Assembly (NCBI GenBank): GCA_034189125.1
Contig: JAXHVB010000091.1
Coordinates: forward strand, 1-35,749
From: UBA5862 sp002408105
GTDB taxonomy: Bacteria; Pseudomonadota; Gammaproteobacteria; Pseudomonadales; UBA5862
Direction: 5' to 3'
DNA length: 35,749 bases
The translations under genes and the position numbers were made by a program. Below the pieces are notes generated by a model that ran no database searches, was not told where the DNA came from, and saw only the letters and a program-made list of their open reading frames with translations. Shown here one piece after another: positions 7,617 to 15,008 of this stretch; position 1 is the first letter of the stretch, and each line of letters begins with the position of its first letter.

Positions 7617-8204
7617 ATGGGTACAGGCGCTTGGGTGCTGGTGGTGGCAGTCGCATTGGCGGGTCTGACGGCGGTTCTGTACAACCAACTGGTGCAGTTG
7701 CGCAACCGCTACCGCAATGCGTTTGCCCAGATCGATGTGCAGCTGGAGCGGCGCTATGACCTGATTCCCAACCTGGTCGCTGTCGCCAAGGGCTACCTGG
7801 AACACGAAAGGGAGACCCTCGAAGCGGTGACCCAGGCCCGCAACCAGGCCCTGGCAGCTGTGCGTCGCGCGGCTGACCGACCCGGTGATCCGTCCCGGAT
7901 GAAGGCCCTGGCTGGAGCTGAGCAGGTGCTTGAAGGCAGCTTGGGGCGCCTGCTCGCCACGGCCGAGGCCTACCCGGAACTCAAAGCGGATGCGAACCTG
8001 CGCGAGTTGTCCGAGGAGCTGGCCAGCACAGAAAACCGCGTCGCTTTCGCCCGCCAAGCGTTCAACGACGCGGCAATGCACTACAACACGGCCCGCGAAA
8101 GCTTTCCGCAGGCGCTCATAGCAGGGCCGCTCGGATTCGGCCCCGTGGCCATGCTCGAGTTGCAGCAAGAGGCTGCGCGGCAGGCCCCGACCGTGCAGCT
8201 GTAG
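7617..8204 (+). CDS. LemA family membrane protein
   Basis: This 195-residue protein has an N-terminal signal-anchor helix (about residues 5-22) followed by the LemA helical domain. Diagnostic motifs are YNQLVQLRNRYRNAFAQIDVQLERRYDLIPNLV and, near the C-terminus, AFNDAAMHYN followed by FP. LemA proteins are inner-membrane, periplasm-facing helical proteins of unclear molecular role, often encoded next to M48 peptidases or TPM-domain proteins. Here an M48 peptidase gene follows after 23 bases, so the two probably work together. The ATG at 7617 follows a GGTGGAG Shine-Dalgarno-like stretch. The gap to the preceding nucleotidase is 44 bases, with no clear promoter. Confidence 0.92.
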   Translation: MGTGAWVLVVAVALAGLTAVLYNQLVQLRNRYRNAFAQIDVQLERRYDLIPNLVAVAKGYLEHERETLEAVTQARNQALAAVRRAADRPGDPSRMKALAGAEQVLEGSLGRLLATAEAYPELKADANLRELSEELASTENRVAFARQAFNDAAMHYNTARESFPQALIAGPLGFGPVAMLELQQEAARQAPTVQL

Positions 8205-8227
8205 ACCTGGCGCAGCGCCTGACGGCC

Positions 8228-10096
8228 ATGGATTTTTTCGGCCATCAGGTTCAGGCGCAGCGCCGCACTGCGCTGCTGCTCGGCCTATACTTTTCCGCCA
8301 TCGTGGCCGTGGTCGGCATGCTCTACGGGTTGGCGCTGGCGATCCTGCCGCACCCTGCTGGTGTGAGCGGGTGGTACTGGGACCTGGACCTGTTGCTGGT
8401 GGTCGCGGCCCTTGCCTTCGCAACCATTGGCGCCGGTTCGTTCTATGCGGTGACTAAATTCGCGCGCAATGGTGTCTCGGTGGCGGTCGCGCTGGGTGGC
8501 GTCCCGGTTGAGCCGCGCACTGCGGAGGAGCGTCAACTCCTCAATGTGGTTGCGGAGATGGGGCTCGCCGCGGGCGTCCCGCTGCCGCAGGTCTATCGGT
8601 TGGGTGACGAACCTGGCCTCAACGCCTGCGCGGCAGGCCTAGGTTTTGACGATGCGGTGATCATCGTGACCCAAGGCCTGCTGGAGGCGCTGGACCGCGA
8701 CGAAATGCAGGGCGTGATCGCCCATGAGTTCAGCCACATTCTGGCTGGCGACATCCGCCTCAATTTGCGTTTGGCCGCGGTGCTGCATGGCATTTCATTG
8801 TTTTACTTTGCCGGGCGCGGCCTGTTGGGACACCGCCGCGGTTCCACCCGAAACCGTGGGGCGGCTGGAATCGGTGCGGGGCTGATGGCCATCGGGGTGG
8901 TCGGCGGGGTTGCGGCGCGGTTGATCCAAGCTGCGGTTTGCCGCCAGCGTGAATGGCTGGCCGACGCGGCTGCGGTGCAGTTCACTCGCAACGTCGAGGG
9001 CCTGGCCCTTGCGCTGTGCAAGATTGGGGGGGTCGACCTGCACTTTGGGTCGCGGTTGCGCACGCCGCGAGCAACGAGCTTCAGCCACATGTTCGTGGCG
9101 CCGGTTGGAGCTCAGGACTTGCGTGCCACAGCCCAGCACTGGTGGTCGACCCACCCGCCATTGCCGGCACGGATTCGGCGCCTATGGCCCCACTGGGACG
9201 GCCGCATGGTCAGGGCCGGGGTTGCGGGCAAGGCTGTTCAGGTCAAAGGCCAGGCGCCGGCATCCGCGAGCGGTTGGAGCCCTGAAGCCGTGGTGGCGGC
9301 GGCTGGTACCTTGAACCTTGCTGCGCTGCGGGTCGTCCAGAGCCGCATGCGCCAGCTCCCCTCTGTGGTTTCCATGGCCTGCACGGATGTGGAAGGCGCG
9401 CGGGCGCTGGTCTACGCCCTGCTGTTGAGCCCCGATCCCGAATGCCGCCAGCGCCAAAAAGCGCGCCTGCGCGCCCAAGAGCCACCCATGGTGGTGGAAC
9501 AGATGGAGGCGCTGAGCGTTGACGCGGCACAGTTCAGCGGCCTGGAGCTGGAGACCGCTGAGCTGGCATTGCCGGCCTTGAGGCAAATGCCGGCGCCCGA
9601 GTATCCGGCGTTTCGAAACCGTTTGGTCACCCTGGCTGCCATGGATGGAGAAACCAGCCTCATCGAGCACGCGCTGGTCGCACGGGTCACCGGAAGCCTG
9701 GAGCGCAGCTTGCGTTTGCATCGGGGTCCAGTGCGTGAAACCCAGGGGATGGCCGCAAGTGCCGATGCTGTCGTTGTGCTGCTGGGTCACCTGGTTGCCC
9801 TCGGCGGGCGCGACCACGAGTCGCGGGCAGGGGCCTGGCGTGCGGCCTATCGACACCTGCCCCTGGACATGCCCGAGCCCGGTGTAGAACTCAGGGTGCG
9901 GCCGGGGGCGTCCCTGGTGGGCGCGCTCAACCAGCTGGCGCGGCTTTCACCGACCGATAAACGGCAGCTGTTGACCGCCGCTGTGGCCGCGGCGGTGCAC
10001 GACCACGCGCTCGATGGGGCGGAAGCACGCGTGCTGCGGGCCTTCGCGTCCGCCGTCGCCGTGCCATTGCCTGCGGACCTCAGTTTTGTGCCTTGA
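8228..10096 (+). CDS. M48 family membrane metalloprotease with C-terminal extension
   Basis: This 622-residue HtpX/Ste24-like zinc protease has two N-terminal membrane helices (about 15-40 and 54-78), the zinc site HEFSH (166-170) preceded by VIA, a further hydrophobic segment (about 212-236), and the third ligand Glu242 in REWLADAAA. Typical HtpX has about 290 residues. Here another 300 or so residues follow from about 320, without membrane helices and rich in helix-forming residues. The last 50 residues (VAAAVHDHALDGAEARVLRAF and on) resemble a TerB-like helical module. The upstream neighbour is LemA, a pairing seen in other bacteria. A membrane quality-control role is likely; the target is unknown. 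The Shine-Dalgarno before the ATG is weak. Confidence 0.88.
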   Translation: MDFFGHQVQAQRRTALLLGLYFSAIVAVVGMLYGLALAILPHPAGVSGWYWDLDLLLVVAALAFATIGAGSFYAVTKFARNGVSVAVALGGVPVEPRTAEERQLLNVVAEMGLAAGVPLPQVYRLGDEPGLNACAAGLGFDDAVIIVTQGLLEALDRDEMQGVIAHEFSHILAGDIRLNLRLAAVLHGISLFYFAGRGLLGHRRGSTRNRGAAGIGAGLMAIGVVGGVAARLIQAAVCRQREWLADAAAVQFTRNVEGLALALCKIGGVDLHFGSRLRTPRATSFSHMFVAPVGAQDLRATAQHWWSTHPPLPARIRRLWPHWDGRMVRAGVAGKAVQVKGQAPASASGWSPEAVVAAAGTLNLAALRVVQSRMRQLPSVVSMACTDVEGARALVYALLLSPDPECRQRQKARLRAQEPPMVVEQMEALSVDAAQFSGLELETAELALPALRQMPAPEYPAFRNRLVTLAAMDGETSLIEHALVARVTGSLERSLRLHRGPVRETQGMAASADAVVVLLGHLVALGGRDHESRAGAWRAAYRHLPLDMPEPGVELRVRPGASLVGALNQLARLSPTDKRQLLTAAVAAAVHDHALDGAEARVLRAFASAVAVPLPADLSFVP

Positions 10097-10193
10097 TGCG
10101 AGGCCTGCACGCCTTGGCCGGGCGCCAATTTGCAGCCCCAAGTTTGCCCGGAGATAATGCTGCTATTTGGTGCAACCCCGTGGGGCCGACACG

Positions 10194-10610
10194 ATGACCC
10201 AGCCAGCGCGGACCTTGCCGGTCCCGACACCGGAGACCGAACATTTCTGGGAAGGCGCCCGCCGCGGCGAGCTGCTGTTGCAGCGCTGCCAAGCTTGCGC
10301 GCAGACGTATTTTCCTCCGCGCCCGCATTGCCCTGGTTGTGGCGCGCGAGAGGTCGAGGTGTTCGCTGCCAGTGGTCGGGCCACGTTGTACAGCTATGTG
10401 ATCAACCACCGTCCGGCACCAGGCTTCGAGGCGCCCTACGCCATTGCGGTGGTGGCCTTGGAAGAAGGGCCGCGGATGATGACGAACCTCGTCGATGTCG
10501 AACAGACCCCCGAGGCCCTGCAGTTGGACATGCCCCTGGAGGTGGTGTTCGAGCCTTGCAGTGACAGCATCAGTTTGCCGCTGTTCAGGCCCGCTGGAGC
10601 AGGCCGATGA
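10194..10610 (+). CDS. DUF35 zinc-ribbon/OB-fold protein, thiolase partner
   Basis: The 138-residue protein has the ChsH2/DUF35 architecture: an N-terminal helix (FWEGARRGELLLQRC), a zinc ribbon with Cys32, Cys35, Cys46 and Cys49, and a C-terminal OB fold (GRATLYSYVINHRP through VVFEPC). DUF35 proteins bind CoA substrates and form obligatory complexes with thiolase-fold enzymes, such as Ltp2 aldolases in sterol side-chain degradation or BbsA/B in the benzylsuccinate pathway. The next gene is exactly such a thiolase-like enzyme and overlaps by four bases (ATGA), which strongly suggests a 1:1 complex. The ATG at 10194 gives the family N-terminus; the frame is open a little further upstream. The 97 bases before it contain no clear promoter. 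Confidence 0.92.
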   Translation: MTQPARTLPVPTPETEHFWEGARRGELLLQRCQACAQTYFPPRPHCPGCGAREVEVFAASGRATLYSYVINHRPAPGFEAPYAIAVVALEEGPRMMTNLVDVEQTPEALQLDMPLEVVFEPCSDSISLPLFRPAGAGR

Positions 10611-11749
10611 AGCGGGGCGGTGTCGCAGTGGTCGGTGCGGCCGAAACCACCGAACTCGGCAAGATTCCACACCGCTCCCAGATCGGCCTGCACGCAGACG
10701 CTGCGCTCAATGCCTTGGCCGACGCGGGCCTGAAGCCCGCGGACATCGACGGTGTAGCCACTGCCGGTGAAACTCCCACGGACATCGCCCATTACCTCGG
10801 CATCACCCCCAAATGGGTGGATGGCACCGCGGTGGGTGGCTGCTCGTTCATGATCCATGTGCGCCATGCGGCTGCAGCGATCGCCGAAGGCCTGTGCACC
10901 ACGGTACTCATCACCCACGGGGAGAGTGGCCGGCACCGTTTGGGGGCCACTCCCAGGCCGTTGAACCGGGCGAGCCTGCAGGGCCAGTTTGAGGCACCTT
11001 TCGGGGTCTCCGGGCCGCCCTCCATGTTCACCTTGCCGGTGCTGCGCTACTTGAAGACCTATGGCCTCTCGGAGGTTGACCTGGCGCGCGTTGCCGTGGT
11101 CCAGCGGGAGTGGGCGGCGCTCAACCCGAGGGCCACCTTCAAAGACCCCATCACCTTGGATGATGTGCTCGAGTCGCGCATGATCGCCTACCCCTTTCGG
11201 TTGTTGATGTGCTGCTTGGTGACCGATGGCGGGGGTGCGCTGGTTTTGACTTCCGCCGAACGGGCGCCGGATTTTCCCAGGCCACCGGTGTACATCCTAG
11301 GTACAGGTGAAAGTGTCGAGACCCCGATGATCAGCCAAATGGCTGACTTCACCAGTTCCCGGGCGTTCAGGGTCGCCGGTGCCAGCGCTTTTTCAGCCGC
11401 GGGGATCGACCACCAAGATGTGGACCACCTGATGGTCTATGACGCCTTTGCGCACCTCCCGCTGTACGGGTTGGAGGACCTTGGGTTTTGCGCGCCGGGG
11501 GAGGCCGCGGCCTTTATCGAGGCTGGGCACACCGCACCAGGCGGCAGGCTGCCGCTCAACACCAACGGCGGCGGGCTGAGCTACATGCATTCGGGGATGT
11601 ATGGCATGTATGCGCTGCAGGAGAGCGTGCGTCAGATGCGCGGTGTGGCTCCGGCGCAGGTGGAGGGTGCGAAAATCTCGGTATGCCATGGCGTGGGTGG
11701 CATGTTCGCGGCCAGTGGGACCATCGTGTTCAGTAACCAGCGGCCCTAG
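10607..11749 (+). CDS. Thiolase-fold enzyme of the SCP-x/Ltp group (acetyl-CoA acetyltransferase-like)
   Basis: This 380-residue protein has the thiolase fold with the motifs of the SCP-x branch: VAVVGAAET at the N-terminus, GGCSFMIHVRHAAAAIA around the usual nucleophile, EDLGFC, NTNGGGLSYMH (His328) and a C-terminal CHGVGG (Cys360). Ungapped alignment with biosynthetic thiolase places the nucleophilic cysteine at Gly78; a cysteine follows at 79. His328 and Cys360 sit at the other two catalytic positions. It could be a thiolase using Cys79 or a CoA-dependent retro-aldolase of the Ltp2 kind. The overlapping DUF35 gene upstream favours a two-subunit enzyme. Substrates are likely branched or ring-bearing acyl-CoAs; this is inferred from the family and from the SDR and racemase genes nearby. 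Confidence 0.88.
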   Translation: MKRGGVAVVGAAETTELGKIPHRSQIGLHADAALNALADAGLKPADIDGVATAGETPTDIAHYLGITPKWVDGTAVGGCSFMIHVRHAAAAIAEGLCTTVLITHGESGRHRLGATPRPLNRASLQGQFEAPFGVSGPPSMFTLPVLRYLKTYGLSEVDLARVAVVQREWAALNPRATFKDPITLDDVLESRMIAYPFRLLMCCLVTDGGGALVLTSAERAPDFPRPPVYILGTGESVETPMISQMADFTSSRAFRVAGASAFSAAGIDHQDVDHLMVYDAFAHLPLYGLEDLGFCAPGEAAAFIEAGHTAPGGRLPLNTNGGGLSYMHSGMYGMYALQESVRQMRGVAPAQVEGAKISVCHGVGGMFAASGTIVFSNQRP

Positions 11750-11760
11750 GCACGGGCGCG

Positions 11761-11786
11761 CGGCGTCTTTGCCGTCGTATTTTTTT
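11761..11786 (+). terminator. Weak intrinsic terminator after the thiolase gene
   Basis: CGGC and GCCG pair across a six-base loop (11761-11774), followed five bases later by seven T residues (11780-11786). The stem is short, so efficiency is uncertain. Confidence 0.4.
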
Positions 11787-11840
11787 ACAATATCCAGTTC
11801 GCCAGTTTTTATCCCGTTGATTGCATTCGCATTTTTCGCC

Positions 11841-11856
11841 TGGCCCACGGATTGCT
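11841..11856 (+). promoter_or_regulatory. Candidate sigma-54 (-24/-12) promoter of the VPLPA-CTERM protease gene
   Basis: TGGCCC, five bases, then TTGCT gives GG and GC doublets separated by exactly 10 bases, the spacing required by sigma-54. Only one base differs from the TGGCAC-N5-TTGCW consensus (A to C). The predicted start near 11868 gives a leader of about 105 bases to the ATG at 11973. PEP-CTERM family genes are known to be associated with the sigma-54-dependent PrsK/PrsR regulators, which supports the call. Confidence 0.6.
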
Positions 11857-11972
11857 TGTCAGACCATCGCCGTGAGTTTCCCGCGAAACCCTGGCCTCGG
11901 TCCCAGGGACAAGCACGAACCAATAAAAAGCACACACGGAATAAAGCCACCACCCCACCAAGGAGTTCACCC

Positions 11973-12854
11973 ATGCGCGCATGGAAACATCAGATCGCGG
12001 GTCTCACGACTGCGTTGATCGCCACGCACGCCAACGCAGTGTCATTGGAGTTTGATTTCACCTACGACACCAGTGGTTTCTTCACTCAAGCTGATGCCCT
12101 GGCCTCCCTGAATGCAGCCGGCGCCCTCTTTGAGTCTCGCTTGCAGGACAGCCTGGCGGGTATTGTCCCAGCAGCCGGCGAATCCTTTGAAGTGCGTTTT
12201 TCCCGGCCGGATACGGGTGTTTTGTCGGGGGTCGAGCGGAGCATTGCCGCTGACACCCTGGTGATTTACGTCGGCGCACGCGAGCTTGGTGGTGCGCTTG
12301 GAGAAGGCGGGCCTGGCGGGTTCTCGGCCAGCTCGTTCGGTGGAGGTGACCTCAGCGCCTCGTTGCCGCCGCTGCGCGGCCAAACTGGGCCTGACTTTGG
12401 GCCTTGGGGCGGAGCCATGACGTTCGACGCGTCGGCCGACTGGTACTTTGGTGCCGACGCAGCCGGTCTCGGTGGCGGTCAGTCCGACTTTTACTCTGTC
12501 GCCTTGCATGAGATTGCACACGTGTTGGGTGTAGGCACCTCAGCCACCTGGGGCTCGTGGGTGAGCGGTGGCGAGTTCAGCGGGCCAGCGGTTCAAGCGG
12601 TGGCCGGCGGACCCGTTGCGCTGACTGACGACGGTGGCCACTTTGCGGAGGGCACCCTCAGTTTGGTCATGGGCATCAGTCAAGAAGCTGCGCTGGACCC
12701 CAACCTGACGACCGGCACCCGCAAGCATCTGACGGACCTGGATTGGGCGGCGCTGGAGGACATCGGTTGGGAAGTGGCGCCGGTGCCTCTGCCTGCGGCG
12801 CTCTGGTTGCTGGCTGCCCCTTTGTTCGGGCTGACCGTTTGGCGCCGTAGCTAG
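11973..12854 (+). CDS. VPLPA-CTERM sorted, leishmanolysin/metzincin-like metalloprotease
   Basis: The 293-residue exported protein has an N-terminal signal peptide ending near ANA (residue 22), a catalytic domain and a C-terminal sorting tag of VPLPA (271-275), a hydrophobic helix (276-290) and RRS. This is the VPLPA-CTERM variant of the PEP-CTERM signal handled by exosortase. Zinc ligands are HEIAH (179-183); the position of the third metzincin His is Thr189. A distal His223 in DDGGHF and Met233 in LVMG match the leishmanolysin-like pattern of a far third ligand followed by the Met-turn. AAGGAG lies eight bases before the ATG at 11973. The frame is open well upstream into the thiolase gene, but the signal peptide and promoter set the start here. 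It is transcribed alone. Confidence 0.85.
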   Translation: MRAWKHQIAGLTTALIATHANAVSLEFDFTYDTSGFFTQADALASLNAAGALFESRLQDSLAGIVPAAGESFEVRFSRPDTGVLSGVERSIAADTLVIYVGARELGGALGEGGPGGFSASSFGGGDLSASLPPLRGQTGPDFGPWGGAMTFDASADWYFGADAAGLGGGQSDFYSVALHEIAHVLGVGTSATWGSWVSGGEFSGPAVQAVAGGPVALTDDGGHFAEGTLSLVMGISQEAALDPNLTTGTRKHLTDLDWAALEDIGWEVAPVPLPAALWLLAAPLFGLTVWRRS

Positions 12855-12883
12855 CAGGCGGTGAATTGAGGCAAGGCTCGGGC

Positions 12884-12917
12884 GGGCGCAGCCTGAGCCT
12901 TGCTGCAGGCTGCGCCC
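12884..12917. terminator. Perfect 12-bp hairpin between convergent genes
   Basis: GGGCGCAGCCTG (12884-12895) pairs perfectly with CAGGCTGCGCCC (12906-12917) across a 10-base loop. It sits between the stop of the VPLPA-CTERM gene and the stop of the esterase gene on the other strand. There is no T-tract on either side, so it may act as a bidirectional, U-less terminator or a 3' end stabiliser. Confidence 0.6.
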
Positions 12918-12925
12918 CGTGCCGG

Positions 12926-13819
12926 CTAGGCAAACCTCGCAAAAAACTGCGCCGCCTGTGCGATCGCATTGCGGGCGTCGGTGACCACGGGTGCAAAGTG
13001 GTGCCAAACGTGGATCATTTCGTCCCACTCCTGGAGCTCGGCGGTGACCCCGGCGGCGTCGGCGCGGGCCTTGATCATGCGCGCATCGTCCAGCAGCGTC
13101 TCTGCCGTGCCCACTTGAATCAACAGCGGTGGCAGTCCGCTGAAGTCCCCATGGATCGGCGACGCGTGGGGGTGCTTGGGGTCGCTGCCTTTGAGGTAAA
13201 TGTCCGCCCATTTCTGCAGGTCGGCTTGGCGCACCATCGGGTCCTCTTCGGCCTTGGTGGCGTGGCTGTGGCCGGTCATTTCAAGGTCTGCCCAGGGCGA
13301 GATGCACAGTGCAGCTGCTGGCAGTCCCACCCCGGCTTCTTTGAGTGCCATCAGGGTGGCGAGGGTGAGGCCACCGCCAGCGGAATCGCCCGCGATCACG
13401 ATGCGACTCGGTTCATACCCCATTTCGAGCAGCGCCTGGTAGGCGAAGATTGCGTCCTCCACCGGGGCTGGAAAACTGTGCTCCGGAGCCAGCCGGTAGT
13501 CGATAAGAAAGCCGTGTCTGCCACTGGCGCGGGCGAGGTCGGCAACTAGGCTCCGGTGGGTCACGAATCCGCCGAGGGCATAACCGCCGCCGTGAAAGTA
13601 GAGCAGCGCGAGGCCTTCGTCGGCATCGGGCGGGCAGATGTGCTCCGTGGGTACACCTTTGAGTTCGGTCGGCGTGACCTTAATGTCGTCGCTGACAGGA
13701 AATGCACCGCCAAGTGCGGCATAGCGCTCGCGCATCTCTTCGACGCTTGGTTGAGGGGCGTTGGGGTCACGCCCTGACAGCAGCATGTCTTTGATCGCCT
13801 GGATTTCCTGGTTGGCCAT
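12926..13819 (-). CDS. Alpha/beta hydrolase, HSL-family esterase
   Basis: This 297-residue hydrolase of the hormone-sensitive-lipase family (esterase family IV) shows the oxyanion-hole motif HGGGY (76-80), nucleophile Ser146 in GDSAGGG, an acidic residue at the usual Asp position (Glu240 in GTAETLLDD) and His270 in DEMIHVWH. Such enzymes cleave short to medium acyl esters. No signal peptide is seen, so it is cytoplasmic. AGGAG lies seven bases before the ATG. The NUDIX gene ends 27 bases upstream on the same strand, so the two may form an operon. The physiological ester is unknown; nearby acyl-CoA enzymes suggest lipid or xenobiotic ester breakdown. Confidence 0.92.
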   Translation of the reverse strand: MANQEIQAIKDMLLSGRDPNAPQPSVEEMRERYAALGGAFPVSDDIKVTPTELKGVPTEHICPPDADEGLALLYFHGGGYALGGFVTHRSLVADLARASGRHGFLIDYRLAPEHSFPAPVEDAIFAYQALLEMGYEPSRIVIAGDSAGGGLTLATLMALKEAGVGLPAAALCISPWADLEMTGHSHATKAEEDPMVRQADLQKWADIYLKGSDPKHPHASPIHGDFSGLPPLLIQVGTAETLLDDARMIKARADAAGVTAELQEWDEMIHVWHHFAPVVTDARNAIAQAAQFFARFA

Positions 13820-13846
13820 GAAGTGGCTCCTCGTGGTGGATTGTTG

Positions 13847-14440
13847 TTATGGGATTTGCAGGGGTGGTGTGTCCAGTCGCGCTGGGGTTACCTGCAGTTG
13901 CCGGTCTTCGCTCCAGGTCAGGTCTTCGATGCGCAGTGGGTAGCTGCCCCTTTGGCGGTCCTCGAAGTAGTGGCGCAGTGTGCGCTCGACCACCGGAAAC
14001 GCCAGGTCGTTCCATGGAATCTCCTGCTCACTGAACAGCTTGGCTTCCAGTGACTCAACACCTGCACCGAACCGTTCGGAACTGAGGTCAGCGCGAAAGA
14101 AAAGGTGCACCTGGGCAATTTGTGGCAAGTTGAACAGCGTGTACAGGTGATGCATCTGCACCTGCGCGAGGGCCTCTTCCCAGGTTTCCCGGCGCGCGCC
14201 GTCCTGCACGGTCTCGCCATTTTCGAGGAACCCGGCGGGCAGGGTCCAGCGGCCGTACCTGGGTTCAATGGCACGCCGGCACAACAGCACCCGGCCCCGG
14301 TGCACCGGCAAGGTGCCCGCGACAATACGGGGATTCTGGTAGTGTATCTGCCCGCACCGATCGCAGAGATGGCGGTCGCGGTCGTGCCCCGGGGGAATCT
14401 GCTGGACCAGGGGCCCGCTGCACTGAGAACAATATTTCAT
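13847..14440 (-). CDS. Zinc-ribbon NUDIX hydrolase
   Basis: The 197-residue protein has an N-terminal zinc ribbon with Cys4, Cys7, Cys26 and Cys29, then a NUDIX domain. The NUDIX box begins at Gly70, with Glu76 and the R-E--EE core at residues 84-89, so the metal-binding glutamates are kept. The late glycine of the box is replaced (EEALA instead of EE-G-hydrophobic). Family members cleave nucleoside diphosphates linked to another group (for example NADH, ADP-ribose or CoA-type substrates); the substrate here cannot be fixed. It is divergent from ytoQ and 27 bases before the esterase gene. Confidence 0.9.
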   Translation of the reverse strand: MKYCSQCSGPLVQQIPPGHDRDRHLCDRCGQIHYQNPRIVAGTLPVHRGRVLLCRRAIEPRYGRWTLPAGFLENGETVQDGARRETWEEALAQVQMHHLYTLFNLPQIAQVHLFFRADLSSERFGAGVESLEAKLFSEQEIPWNDLAFPVVERTLRHYFEDRQRGSYPLRIEDLTWSEDRQLQVTPARLDTPPLQIP

Positions 14441-14477
14441 GATCGAGTGGCCCCAACACCAGAGCCCGCATTAAAGC

Positions 14478-14494
14478 ATGGCCGCGCAGGCCAT
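14478..14494. repeat. 6-bp inverted repeat in the ytoQ leader
   Basis: ATGGCC (14478-14483) and GGCCAT (14489-14494) form a perfect inverted repeat around five bases. It sits in the NUDIX-ytoQ divergent region, just upstream of the ytoQ ribosome site, and could be an operator half-site pair or an RNA stem. Confidence 0.4.
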
Positions 14495-14513
14495 AACACA
14501 GGAGGCAGGTCAA

Positions 14514-14960
14514 TTGGTTTGGCAAGTGTATTTATCAGGCGAGATTCACACCGACTGGCGCGAACAGATCGCCGTGGCGGCGCGTGAGGGGGGGCTTGAG
14601 GTCGAGTTCACTGCTCCTGTCACGGACCATGAAGCCAGTGACGATGTGGGTGTGCGGGTGCTCGGAGGGGAGGTCGAAGCGTTCTGGAAAGACCACAAGG
14701 CCGCGAAGATTAACTCCGTGCGCACTCAGCGCGCCATTCGCGAAGCGGACGTGGTGGTGGTGCGTTTTGGAGACCGCTACAAACAGTGGAATGCGGCTTT
14801 TGAGGCCGGCTACGCCGCGGCGTTGGGCAAGCCGTTGGTCACGCTCCACGCGCCGGAACTGACCCATGCCCTTAAAGAAGTTGACGCTGCTGCTGCCGCA
14901 GTGACCGAAAGGCCAGAGCAAGTGGTCGAGTTGCTGGCGTATTGGCTGAAGCAGCGCTAG
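14514..14960 (+). CDS. ytoQ: YtoQ family protein
   Basis: The 148-residue protein matches the YtoQ family (TIGR03646) in its main motifs: VYLSGEIHTDWRE at the start, TDH--SDD-G, FWKDHKAAKIN--RT, RFGDRYKQWN-AFEAGYA and GKPL-TLH-PEL-HALKE. The fold is related to nucleoside 2-deoxyribosyltransferases, but the function is not known. An in-frame ATG exists at 14478. The TTG at 14514 is preferred because GGAGG lies at 14501-14505 with ideal spacing and the family N-terminus begins there. The gene is divergent from the NUDIX gene and ends at a convergent hairpin. Confidence 0.9.
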   Translation: MVWQVYLSGEIHTDWREQIAVAAREGGLEVEFTAPVTDHEASDDVGVRVLGGEVEAFWKDHKAAKINSVRTQRAIREADVVVVRFGDRYKQWNAAFEAGYAAALGKPLVTLHAPELTHALKEVDAAAAAVTERPEQVVELLAYWLKQR

Positions 14961-14963
14961 GAA

Positions 14964-14992
14964 CCAGAGGGGGCGACAGGCGCCCCCTCTGG
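14964..14992. terminator. Perfect 12-bp hairpin between ytoQ and the SDR gene
   Basis: CCAGAGGGGGCG (14964-14975) pairs perfectly with CGCCCCCTCTGG (14981-14992) around a five-base loop. It starts four bases after the ytoQ stop and lies 16 bases from the SDR stop on the opposite strand. No T-tract follows in either direction. Confidence 0.65.
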
Positions 14993-15008
14993 CCGAGGCC
15001 AGGTCGGA

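Noticed and set aside
10123..10138. Possible second sigma-54 promoter before the DUF35 gene
   Set aside because: A TTGCA lies 10 bases after a GG, but the rest of the -24 element does not match the consensus; the spacing alone is likely chance.
11601..11972. Long N-terminal extension of the VPLPA-CTERM protease frame
   Set aside because: The upstream part overlaps the thiolase gene in another frame, is cysteine- and arginine-rich, and precedes the signal peptide, Shine-Dalgarno and promoter that fit the ATG at 11973.
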